Assembly (NCBI GenBank): GCA_018398765.1
Contig: JAHBMJ010000903.1
Location: 1-38,930 of the forward strand
Direction of reading: 5' to 3'
Origin: Chromera velia
Lineage: Eukaryota; Sar; Chromeraceae
DNA: 38,930 bases
Shown here: one piece after another, positions 21,832-31,632 of the stretch
Layout: the number at the start of each line of letters is the position of its first letter
How positions within the stretch are numbered: position 1 is the first letter of the stretch
The notes under the pieces: model-generated
Told to the model about the DNA's origin: nothing
Databases searched by the model: none
The model's input: only the letters and a program-made list of their open reading frames with translations
Made by a program: the position numbers and the translations under genes

Positions 21832-22871
21832 GAAGCAGCAGAGGAGTAGCGTGTGAAACCAGTGATCACGTGAAAGTCTGTCGGGAGGTGGAGAGGCAAG
21901 GGGCGCTTAACTCTCACCTTTCGGGCCCCCTGCCCACGCTGTTTGATTGTTGGTGCTGTGCTTTTGTCTTTGTTCTTTCTTTCTTTTTGTCTGTTGTGTT
22001 CATGAAGAAAAGAAGGGAGAAGAAGAAACATATAGTCTGTCTGTCTGTCTGAATCCGCCCCTTTCCTTTCACCCCACAGCGAGCGCGCAAACAATGGGTC
22101 CACGTATGACTCACCGTCAGAGCAGGAGTCCTGAGGAGAGAGAAGAGGTTTTAGAGAAGGTTCAAGGCCCAACTGAGCACCGTCGCTCTTTTGGTATGGG
22201 ACTTTGGAGAGTTTCGTTACCGCCGAAAGAGTCCTCCCGCAAGATACGAAGACACAGCATCAGAAGAAATCCCCCTCCGCAGGGACGCCCCCCCACCCCC
22301 CCACCCCTGTCTAAAGAACATGACGGTGCCGGTCCCCACGTGCAGTTTTCTTTTTTCGTTTTGTTGTCATTTTTAATTTTTGTTGGTTTTTCTTGCCTTG
22401 TTTTCTTTTCTTCTCTTTCTTGTCTTGAGTGGAAGCAGCAGAGGAGTAGCGTGTGAAACCAGTGATCACGTGAAAGTCTGTCGGGAGGTGGAGAGGCAAG
22501 GGGCGCTTAACTCTCACCTTTCGGGCCCCCTGCCCACTTTGTCTGAGTTGTCGTGATGTTCCTTTGTCTTTGTTGCTTTCTTTCTTTTTGTCTATTGTGT
22601 CCATGAAGAAAAGAAGGGAGAAGAAGAAATATATAGTCTGTCTGAAAAGGAGGGAGAAGAAGAAGAAACAAACATATAGTCTGTCTGTCTGTCTGTCTGT
22701 CTGCCTGAAGAAAAGAAGGGAGAAGAAGAAACATATAGTCTGTCTGTCTGCCTGTCTGTCTGTCTGTCTGAGAAACATATAGTCTGTCTGTGAAGAAGAA
22801 ACATATAGTCTGTCTGTCTGTCCGAAAGAAAGGAAGCGATTCGGAAAAAGTGAAGGAAAGAAAAGACGATA

Positions 22872-22907
<36 letters not shown>

Positions 22908-25900
22908 GGTGTTCATGAAGAAAAAGAGGGAGAAGAAGAAGAAACATATAGTCTGTCTGTCTGTCTGTCTGTCTGTCTGTATTGTCTGACTGTCTGTCTG
23001 TCTGTCTGTCTGTCTTTTTCAGAAACATATAGTCTGTCTGTCTGTCCGTCCGAAAGAATAGGAGGGAGAAGAAGAAGAAACGTATGGTCTGTCCCAAAGA
23101 AAGGAAGCGATTCGGAAAAAGTGAAGTGAAGAAAAGGCGATATAGTCTGTCTGTCTCTCTGTCTGCCTGCCTGCCTGCCTGCCTGTCTGTCTGTCGAAGA
23201 GAAAAAGGAAAGAAAAGACGATTTAGTGTGTCTGTCTGTGTGTCTGCCCGCCTTCCTGCCTGTCTGACTGTCAGTCAGTCTGTCTGTCTGTCTGCCTGCC
23301 TGTCTGTCTGTCTGTCTGTCTGTCTGTCTGCTTGTCTGTCTGCCGATATATTGAGATAGTCCGCATGTCCAGAAAGTGATGTAGTCCAAGGAAAAACAAA
23401 AAGACGTGGTCTGTCGTTCTGTCTGGTTGCCCTCCTTGCTTGACTTCGTGTCTCTCTTCTTATGATCTGAAGGCAGCAAAAAGGCCAAAACAGCAAAGAA
23501 AACCACTTCGTCGGTCCACCCCCTTGTGTGTCTCCCACCGTGCAGCCGTGCAATCCGTTTTCCGCCCCGAGAGGAGAGAGCAGACAGAGGCGCTGCCCCA
23601 GTCCCGGACAGAGGCCGCCGCGGCAGCAGCAGAGACGTCTCCAGGTGCAGCAGGCGAGAGGTCTCTGGAGAGTTCCCCCTGGTTGTTTAGCTGTCCGATG
23701 GGTACACCCGTGGAGGACCTCTGTGCGGTGCTGGACTTCGCGAGGTCTGCTGCTGTGCGCTTCGACGTTGCCAATTGGGGCTGTGAGGTCAGTCAGAATC
23801 GGTGTCAGCGAGCGTAGGAATGAGAGCGATATTGAGAAGGGACGGGAAGTGGGTAAGAGGGGAACAAAATGGTGGACTGGAGGACGGGTTCTGAAGTTCG
23901 TCGCTCGCTTCGATGGCATTCGAGTAGGTTCTTTCATGCGATCACCAATGATGCACGGTTTCTTTTCTTCTTGTCACTGATGATCATTTTATGTGCAGCA
24001 GCTGTTTTCATTGATTTCATTCAGGTCAGGCCGACCTTGCTGTGTGTTTGTGGACAAGAAAAAAAGGAACAAATTGAAGTGTTGTACTCAAATTCATCAT
24101 TCAATGACTTTCTGATTCTTTGGGCTGTCTCTCTCTCTCTCCGTGTTGAATTCTCTCGTGTGTCCCTGTGGGTGTGCGAGTGTGCAGAGGGACATGTGGG
24201 AGGATGTGGTTCGAGTCTTCAACGCAGGTCAGAAAGTTTCATGGAACTGAATGAAGAGCGAATGAGGCTTGATCTTTAGAGAGAAAGTAGAAGGAGGGGA
24301 CGAACGTGGGCCATGTCATTTGGCTGAGAGAATGTCAGTTAGTTAGTAAGTCACTCAGGCCCTCCCTTTTCTGTCTCCTTCCGATCGTTTTCAACCTGGG
24401 AGTCCGAAAAAGATCGTTGTGGGGAAGTTTGACAGTCTCCCCTCATCCGTTTTTTCTGTCTATCTATCTATCTATCCATCCATCTCTGCCTTTCTCTCGG
24501 ACTGTCTGCGTTTTCTTTCTCCGACAAACTCTCTGACCTGTTTGTCTTTCTACTGGATGCATGCAGGCTCTCTTCCTGCTGTGCAAGTGGACTACCAAGG
24601 TGAGTCGGTTGTGCAGTCAGTGAGTCAGCCATTCTGTCCAATTGAAATGCCTTTCTTCTTCTTTTCTTCCTTGCTTCGTTCCTTCCTTGTTTCCTACCTT
24701 TCTTCCTTTCATCCTTCCCTTTTTTTTCTTCCTGCCTTTCTGTCGTTCGTTTCTTCTCTCGCACATCTGCCGTTTCTTCTCTTTCTGTCGTTTCTGTCGT
24801 TCCTTTGTTCTGTTCTCTCTACACTGACGGACTACATCCAGCTCACCGTCTCGTCCTGCATTTGATATTTCACTACTCCCTCTGTCTCTATGACGCAACG
24901 GGGTCCTTGCAGCGTTTCTTCGCACCCTGGCGGAGGCAGCCAAATTGGAAGTGATGATGGTCCTCTCGGGGGTCCCTGGAAAGGAGGTTTGTCTATTTAT
25001 GTATGCTTGTTTTGGTCTGTATATGTATGGGTCTCTGTGCCGGTGTGCGCACGTCTTTGGATTAGAGAGAAGAAGAGCTCTGCGTGCTTGAGGAGGGGAG
25101 TCAGACACTATCCTTTGCATATTCGTGTACCCCGTTCCCCTTGGGTACCTTTGTGTGGGAATGTGTGTGTATGCTCTTGTTCCATTGTGTGTATCTGTCG
25201 GACACACTGACTGAAATGACTTTCAGTCAGTGTATATCTGCTTGCGTTCTTCATGCGCACGGATTTCCCCCCTGCGTTGAATTGCCGAACTCCACATCGT
25301 TTTCGTGCCTGACGGTGACTTACTGACTGACTGCAGGAAGCTGCGGAGAACATCAACTCGATGAAGCTCGTTGGTACGTCCGTCTGACCTGCTGCGCGGT
25401 GACCATTTTTGTTTTTAAGTATCGGAATACATCCAGTCTGCATGCCCTCTCACGTTTGTCCCGTCACTCTGCTTGTTTCCTCATTTTCGGGTCTGGAGAG
25501 GCCTTTGACTTGTTTTTGCTGTTTTTAGCTTGATTGTTTTGGTTCTTTTTCGATTCCTCGGGAGTGAGCGATCGCGTGTTTCTTCTCCCATGCGGCATTT
25601 TACAATCTTTCGCTCGGCGAGAGTTTTTCAAAAGCATTGTCTTTATCTTTGCCGCCTTGCTCTTGCAGCGCTGTATGTTCTGGCGATGGCGGATGCCTGG
25701 AAGGTCAGCTCGAGGGAAGGAAGGAAGGATGCACAAAGGCAAGAAGGCCTGAAGTCGGAGAGTCCTTCTTGCTTTCGCTCTTTCTGTTTGTCTCTTTTTC
25801 TTTATCTCTCAATTTTGTCCGGCTTTCCAATTTTGAGTGACAGCTAGAGACCAGAGACAGTCTCATTGCATCCTCCGCTCGCTTGTCCACTACAAAAGTG

Positions 25901-26670
25901 CTCATGTGCTCCTTTCTGCTGTCGAAGCCCATCGCGTGGGCTTATGTATCATTGACCACGCAAATCTTTTCGCTCCGTGCCTCTATGCCCGCCACTTTTC
26001 ATGCTAGACTACTTCTCGGAACAGTTTTCCGGTTGCTGATGCTGTTTTTTTCTCTTCTTTCTGGGCCGTCTGCAGGCGACAGAAGAGACTGAAGCTGATA
26101 AGCTCGGCAGGGTGGCCGTAGTCCTCGAAGGTTCGTTTCTCTCTTCTGCTCTCTTCCCTTCCTTTCTCTTGTCTGTGCCCTTACATTCTCGGCCCCTCGG
26201 TCCGTGGGAAGACGGCGGCGTTGGAGGGACACTTTTTTGGTCTCACCCGATTCGTACAGATGATGTGTCTTTTTTTCGAGGATGATCTCTAAATGACAAC
26301 AGGACGTCTGTGGTCCCACCACCTGAACGACTCCAAACAAATGAATGAGTGACCGAAGGACTTCCTGGCTGCCTGCCTGTCTGACCGACTGACTAAATAC
26401 ATGAACAAACGAATGAATGAATGGACGAGGGAGAGTGTGAGTTAGTAAAAACAAAAGAGAAAATGATTGGGTGCAATGCTGAGTTTCTGGCTGCGTCAAG
26501 TCAACGACTAGGTCGAGCAGTCAATATGCCGGACTTGAGAGTCTTTTTCCAAGAAAATGTCCCTCCCTGCTATTCCGCCCTTCGCGTCTTAATTCTCTTC
26601 TGCAGGGAACGGCATTGGATCCCGTCTCAGAGCCAGTGACCGAAGATTTTCCATTGAACCTCTGGAGTGA
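20409..26670 (+). CDS. 12-exon protein, about 341 aa, function unknown
   Basis: Exons: 20409-20544, 21180-21271, 21554-21656, 22080-22193, 23546-23787, 24188-24227, 24567-24599, 24913-24986, 25337-25373, 25669-25703, 26076-26130, 26606-26670. All junction phases agree and the sum is 1026 bases. Exon 5 could instead start at 23477 in the same phase, adding 23 residues. The N-terminus is a short coiled coil (about residues 20-75, with ENKKLRRRLTAAESELAAIS). The middle is disordered and Ala/Glu-rich. The C-terminal half is helical (PVEDLCAVLDFARSAAVRFD, AFLRTLAEAAKLEVMM, ALYVLAMADAWK) and may be one helical domain cut into very small exons of 33-74 bases. I do not recognise it. Most introns are far longer than the exons and full of tetranucleotide repeats. 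The first ATG codons (20409, 20412) are adjacent; the second may be used. Confidence 0.65.
21272..21336. repeat. (GTCA)n array starting at an intron donor
   Basis: The donor of intron 2 of the 12-exon gene (GTCAGT) is the first unit of a run of GTCA, GTCG and GTTA tetranucleotides about 60 bases long. It is a simple repeat that includes the splice donor itself. Confidence 0.8.
21797..21831. repeat. (TCTG)n microsatellite
   Basis: Eight to nine TCTG units lie in intron 3 of the 12-exon gene, directly before the first copy of the duplicated intron segment. Confidence 0.9.
21832..22051. repeat. Duplicated intron segment, copy 1
   Basis: Positions 21832-21937 are identical base for base to 22432-22537, an offset of exactly 600. 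The similarity continues, less perfectly, through a CTTTGTCTTTG/TTTCTTTTTGTC stretch and a GAAGAAAAGAAGGGAGAAG stretch to TCTG repeats. Copy 1 lies in intron 3 and copy 2 in intron 4, so the pair flanks exon 4 in direct orientation. Confidence 0.85.
22432..22650. repeat. Duplicated intron segment, copy 2
   Basis: This is the second copy of the 21832-22051 segment, with a perfect 106-base core (22432-22537). It leads into a long composite minisatellite. It begins with the same GAAGCAGCAGAGG word as copy 1. Confidence 0.85.
22635..23345. repeat. Composite minisatellite: (TCTG)n alternating with GAAGAAGAAACATATAG units
   Basis: TCTG runs of 2-12 units alternate with purine-rich spacers built on AGGGAGAAGAAGAAACATATAG. 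Two spacers share AAAGGAAGCGATTCGGAAAAAG (22829 and 23099 areas, split here only by small changes). TGCC and TCAG variants appear after 23160. The whole array lies in intron 4 of the 12-exon gene. The long minus-strand frames across it (QTDR repeats) are translation artefacts of the repeat. Confidence 0.85.
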
Positions 26671-28162
26671 CCTGCATGGTCGATTGAGGTGATCTGACGA
26701 GCTCACTTAATTCAAAGGAATTCAAGTTGAAACTATGTCCAGATGTTGGTGTGGATAGATATTGAATGAGCCCTAACATAAAATTAACGTGTTCAGAACT
26801 AGGTTCAGAAGTTCAAAACTATAGGTTCAAAAGTATTTTATTGGTCTGTCAAACTAAATATAGACATCCATATATGAATGAATGAATGAATAAATGAATG
26901 AATGAATGAATGAATGAATATCAATACTAAGCACTGTTTAAGTTAATAGTAGTCAATCATTCTAGCAATCGTTATTCATATAATTCGAATAGCTCTAGTA
27001 AATTTGTCATCATCATCTTCATTCTAGTCATCATTATCATACGCCATCGCCATCGGCCCCTAGATCAGCCCATAATAGGCGTCTAGCCTTCCGCAAGTCA
27101 CAACATGCTAGACGGCATACAAGGTAGATTGTTAAATGATTGATCCTCATTTAGCTTAAAACTAGAGTTATAAAACAATTATTAAATTAAATTTAAAAAT
27201 GTTAAAAAAAGAGAAAAAAACAATCCTGTACAACTTGTATGTAGTATCAACACTGAATGTGTACTATGTATGCAGTCATTTGATTACAAATTCATAAATA
27301 GTTTGAGAATCGTAGAATTAATCCGAAGCCTAGTCCGAATCTGATAACATATTCTAGAAGCTAGTATCTGGTAGTACTTATAACTGTATGGCCAGTGGCC
27401 ACTGGCAGTATTCTAATCTAGATTCTAATTAAATTGAATTTAAGGTTTAAATACCTGGTTACATGCATAGAAATGAGGTCCACTGAGACTCCACTGTGAA
27501 GAGTCACACAGGTACTGTCGTGTTTCAGCGAATACGGCAAAGTGTGTAGATGACGGTGGCTAGCGTAAAGAGTCAAAGTCAAGTGAAAATAAGGTGAAGA
27601 AGATGAAGAAATAACGATTTAAGGTCCGACCAGGGACTACACCATAAGCACCGGTTGCAGTGCAGTCTCCCATCCTGCAGACTCAGTGCAGAGCAGGAAC
27701 TTACAGCTTTGTACTGTCTGTCTATCGAGTTTAGCAGCTGTAATCAGTTCACTCATGCAAGCGTAACGGCAAAAACAAGTCAAACTGACACCGCGATCGA
27801 TCAAATTCTATTCAAACGTGCCGGAGCGATGCATAACGGATTGGTAGGCGCGCCGTGCTCCATGGGACCGTGCGTAGGCTTCAATGCTGTGGGGCAGCGT
27901 GCGCCGCCCTTGCTTTCTTATACCCAGTCGTGCGTGCATCACGCCGGTAGGCCTCTGTATGCCGCCCATGGGCCATGGCACACAACAGGTATTGAGGACT
28001 ATATCTGGAACTATATATAGCTAGGACTATAGATTGCAAAAAAGTTTTTTCAACCAGAAAATTTTAGAGAACACAACAACTATAAATCGATGCATTAACT
28101 TATATGACTAAGGTTGCTTAAGGTCGCTTATGAGGTCAGCGGAGCCTCAGCCAAACTATCAA
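26671..28162. other. AT-rich convergent spacer with (GAAT)n tract
   Basis: No gene is recognised. A GAAT microsatellite lies at 26875-26920 and a small inverted repeat near 27080-27115 (GTCTAGC ... GCTAGAC). The part from about 27640 to 27990 is more GC-rich and open for 121 codons on the plus strand, but the product is low-complexity and unlike a protein family, so I do not call it. Confidence 0.5.
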
Positions 28163-29417
28163 TTAAAGCAACTGCACGTGGAAAACTTCGAACGCACAGC
28201 CGCACCACTTGCTTGGCGGTCCACAATATTCACATGGGGTACCAAACTCATCGTCCGGACGATACTGTGGCCACCAAGGTCTAAATGGGTTTGGGACCCG
28301 CACTAAACCACCGCAACCGGGTTCTCTGCAGTCACTTAAACTCATTCTACACCGATGCCACTCTCTCTGGTCTTCATGGCCAGGTACATGGCCATGGTAG
28401 CACGCCCTCACACCCGGGCACGCAGTTGCGAGAGCTTCGCGCGCTTCCATGCTGATGGGTAGTGTGTAGATATAATTACCGTTGTACCAATACCCCCGCA
28501 AGTCCACCCTCTCCAGCCGGGGGCAGAACTGGGCAGTGCCATCACGCCGGCACTGTCAACCTGCCCACATCCAAACATACAAAGCGCCCGCAGCTTCCTG
28601 CACCCCTGTGCAAGGGCTGCCACCCCCGCACTGCCAACTTCACATGTCCCTGCCCGCCCTCTGCTAACGACCTGGTGCTTGAAGACCTCCAGCTCGCTGC
28701 AGGTGGCGAGTGCCTCATAGGCCTCGTCGGTCGCGTCAAAACTCCATGAAATGTCTATATCTTTCAGCGCCGGGCAGTTTGAACCCCAGGAGCGCATCGC
28801 GGAGGGAATACGCTCACGGTGTTCCTTGAAAGGAAGTCCTTGCACACTGAATCGTGCAGTTTTTGCTGATCCTGCAGCTTCCAGTCTTCACTGTCGAACT
28901 GGTCAGTGGCCCTCACATAACCAATGCGAAGATCCTCAAGATTCGGGAGGCGACTGAGCACTCTGCGGACTCCATGGTCGCTTTGGAAACGGCTAATTCC
29001 GAGGTGCAGGACTTTGAGGGAATCTCCGACGTTGTCGAGGCAGAGCAAATCGTCTGCCTCAACTGTTTCCCCTTGGTCTCCGAATTCGAACATGTCGATG
29101 CACAGCTTCTCGAGACCCCGCAGTTGCGCACACGCCCCCACAATGGCTTTGTTCGAATTCACACGTGAGATCTCTACAGAGGTCGCATTCGTGCAGAGCC
29201 TCAAAACTGCGAGAGCAAGTTTCTGATTCGTAAGGACAAGAGATTTGATTGACTTCAGAGCTGCTATCCACTCTGTGTTTGTGGAACGGTCGATGGCAAG
29301 AAGGAAAAGACGTTCCCTCCAGCCCAGCAATTCCATCAGAAGAGAGAGCGGCGCCTCGGGCAAATCAGAGAGCGCCTGGACATCTTGGACCGTACGAACT
29401 TCAGTGGACGTCTCCAT
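28163..29417 (-). pseudogene. F-box/leucine-rich-repeat-like gene broken by at least two frameshifts
   Basis: The start codon at 29417 opens a frame with an F-box-like helix set near residues 15-60 (ALSDLPEAPLSLLMELLGW) and leucine-rich repeats (LRGLEKLCIDMFEFG, LPNLEDLRIG) that stops at 28764. The repeats resume in a second frame (28845-28408) with CPALKDIDISW and CRKLRALCMFGCGQVDSAG, then in a third (28507-28163) with CPRLERVDLRGYW. The second break lies near 28524, within the MAL-QFCPRLERV junction, where one missing base explains it. No intron of normal size fits either break. A functional version would be an FBXL-type adaptor of SCF ubiquitin ligases. A sequencing error is the alternative. 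Confidence 0.65.
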
Positions 29418-30190
29418 TATGATGCACCCTTCAGGCTACTGCTCAGAATGCTCTTGACGGGACGCCTGTCGACACTGCATACTCAAGAATACGCGCACAC
29501 TCTGGGCGGATCCTTCGTGGAGGACCAACACAAAGAAACCTTTCGTCAGTATTACTTTCCCGCGCCCCAACGCTTCGACAGCGATTTGATTTCAGATGCT
29601 CGAGAACTCTCGATCGAAAGAGTGAAGGGGTGGCTTAATTTAAGAGAGACCCTTCAGTCAACATCTGACAGTGAAACCGTCTTTGAGACATTTTGAGACG
29701 TGCAAAAATTCGGCCTTGACAGAATTAAGAGGGGATTTGCAGGGGATTTGTGAAAACTGTTGAAACTGCCATGAAACTGCCATACACGCAAGCGTGCATG
29801 CAAACGATCCCGCGGAAAGACGAGCTTTCCCGCGCCCAAAATTCCGCGGGGCCACTGACGCACGCCCATGCATCTTTACGCATGCATGCAGCTCGATCTG
29901 TATATCAGCTTTCTTTTTTTATCGCATGCATTTTTGCACTCGACCGATACGTGCATGCATGCGTACACAATGATGTCTTAATGAATTCGCGTCGATCGAT
30001 CCCCGCCATCAATTAAAGTATACAATGGAGAAGCTGCCGGCCGCAAAGCTATTAGCGTGGCAGTGTGCTGAGAACGTAGGAGAGGCTAAAGCCCCACAAA
30101 CAGTGCGCGTACAAAGCCGCGTACAAAGCCCCCACAAACGTTCAACAAGAACCCGCGTCCCCCCGAAACTGTCTTTGCAGGCTTGCAACA
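29418..30190. promoter_or_regulatory. Promoter region with TGCATGCA cluster and E2F-like sites
   Basis: Upstream of the secreted-protein gene lie three TGCATGCA copies (29795-29802, 29883-29890, 29952-29959) and several ATGCAT relatives. Two identical TTTCCCGCGCC words (29556-29566 and 29826-29836) match the E2F/DP consensus TTTSSCGC. A possible 5'-UTR acceptor (TCTTTGCAG) lies at about 30180, just before the ATG. Regulatory roles are inferred. Confidence 0.5.
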
Positions 30191-31632
30191 ATGCTTCGCA
30201 ACATCGTCGTTCTGTTGCTCGCCCTTCCGGCACTTTCCGAAGCCAATGGGATGATCGAGCCTGAGACCTTCTGTGAGTGTGCGTCGGGCATTGCGGAGTT
30301 CTTCTCTCTGGAGGACTCCTTCAACGTAACCACCTGTGATGCGGCCGTCATGACTGCACACCCCGACATTCTCATGTCTGCCACCGAGTTGTGCCCCCTC
30401 TTCGACATGACGATCGAGAAGCTCGCAAAGAAGCTGCTGCTTCCCCCTCCCAGCCCGAGATCGATCATCAAGGCCGACATCACGTTCATCAAGGCCCTCC
30501 AGCCCCTCGTGTCCAACCAACTCACCGCAGCACAGCAGCAGAAGGCGTGCACTGAAGGAGATGACGCCATCTTTGGCGCTGCCCTCACGCTCTTCAGGTT
30601 CGTGTTGCATACAGGGGTGATTGTAGGACACAGCTGCATTGACGAAAGAAGGACATGCAAGTTTTGTGCTCTCAGGCGGGAAAGGGAGATAAGAAGCATG
30701 GGTTGTTTGAACATTCTTTCTTTCAAAAACCGAGCAAGCATGTCCCAAGCGCTGACTCAGAACAACGCAGGCGAAAGCATGGACCCTTCTCTGACTGAGA
30801 CCTAGCCTTGCTCCCCATTCCTCTTTTTATGACACAATTTCTTCCTTCTTCTTCCTGACGTCCCTCTGCATGCAGATCGTTGGAGAACATTTTGGGCGTC
30901 GCGTGTGCCCAGAAGAACGAAATCCAGGACGGCTTCGAGACAATGAAGCTCCTCCAGATCCTCATGACCGTCAGGATCACCGACGAATTCCTTGAAGAGG
31001 TCGAGGACAACCTCATTGAACTCATCGAAGGCGAAACCGTGCAGATCATCAACAGACTCGATCGCAACTCCAGAATCACGGACATCACCGTTTGCAACGC
31101 CTACCTGAACGCGATGCTCGCCGCAGAGCCGAGCACGAACCCGTTGGCAGATGGTGGAGGGCAGATCTCTGAGTACTGCAAAGACCGCCTCTGTTGTGAC
31201 CCCACCCCAGGGGCCTGTGCTTCGCCTCCCCTCAACAACTTCGTTCAGGTGGGCGTGTGCAATCTGTGTGCTTCTACTCCCGCCAACTGCGGCACCAGTC
31301 GCCGCCTCGATGGTGGCAACAATGGCGGCGGTCGTGGCGGGATCAAAAAGCTTCTGAAGGCCATCTTTTTCAGGCCCCGTCTCCGCAACTCCATTTTCTT
31401 CTGCACGTTCGGCGCGATGATGAAGGCCTACGCCGATGCCATCGAGGCCCTCCAGACCTTCTGTTCCAACGGAAGGCAGCAGTTGATCCTCTCCAACCAG
31501 GAAGAGATCCTTGAGCTGCTCCAAAAGAAGAAGACGAAAGGCCCTGTCGACTACGGCAAAGGGGTCAAAGAGGATCATGGTACACACGCTCTGTTTGAGA
31601 TGCCTGACTTTGGCAAGCTCTTCAAGGGTTGA
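30191..31632 (+). CDS. Two-exon secreted protein, 387 aa, Cys cluster, function unknown
   Basis: Exon 1 is 30191-30597 and exon 2 is 30876-31632. The intron is 278 bases (donor GTTCGT, acceptor TGCATGCAG, phase 2). The total is 1164 bases. A signal peptide is clear (MLRNIVVLLLALPALSEA). The mature protein is helical, with scattered Cys in the first half and a dense cluster at about residues 234-272 spaced C-x4-CC-x6-C-x13-C-x2-C-x6-C. A Gly/Asn-rich linker (DGGNNGGGRGG) and a basic helix follow. There is no membrane anchor. Length and export signal resemble the protein at 333-1493, but I see no convincing alignment between them. The family is not recognised. The exon codons are strongly C-ending. 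Confidence 0.8.

Noticed and set aside
22600-23345. Regularly spaced repeats resembling a CRISPR array
   Set aside because: The spacers are themselves repeats of one another, TCTG runs vary in length, there are no cas genes, and the host is eukaryotic.
22311-23506. Long minus-strand frames (196-201 codons) rich in QTDR repeats
   Set aside because: They are translations of the TCTG microsatellite and its purine spacers inside introns of the plus-strand gene; no non-repetitive protein sequence is present.
23275-23937. Minus-strand frame of 220 codons
   Set aside because: It covers exon 5 of the plus-strand 12-exon gene on the wrong strand and ends in microsatellite translation.
27655-28020. 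Plus-strand frame of 121 codons
   Set aside because: Composition is unlike a folded protein, there is no signal of splice-linked partners, and it is embedded in AT-rich spacer.
28820-28850. Possible tiny intron (about 23 bases, GTGTGC to TTTCAAG) restoring the F-box/LRR frame
   Set aside because: All other introns here are 98 bases or longer, and it would not repair the second frameshift near 28524.
30086-30748. Minus-strand frames of about 200-220 codons over exon 1 of the secreted gene
   Set aside because: Antisense shadow of exon 1; composition is unlike a protein and the frame crosses promoter and intron sequence.
30802-31587. Minus-strand frame of 261 codons opposite the secreted-protein gene
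   Set aside because: It is a shadow of the strongly C-ending codons of the real plus-strand exon, which has a signal peptide, clean splice phases and a plausible protein.
333-31632. Homology between the two secreted proteins of 386 and 387 aa
   Set aside because: Only length and the signal peptide are alike; cysteine spacing and sequence do not align by eye.
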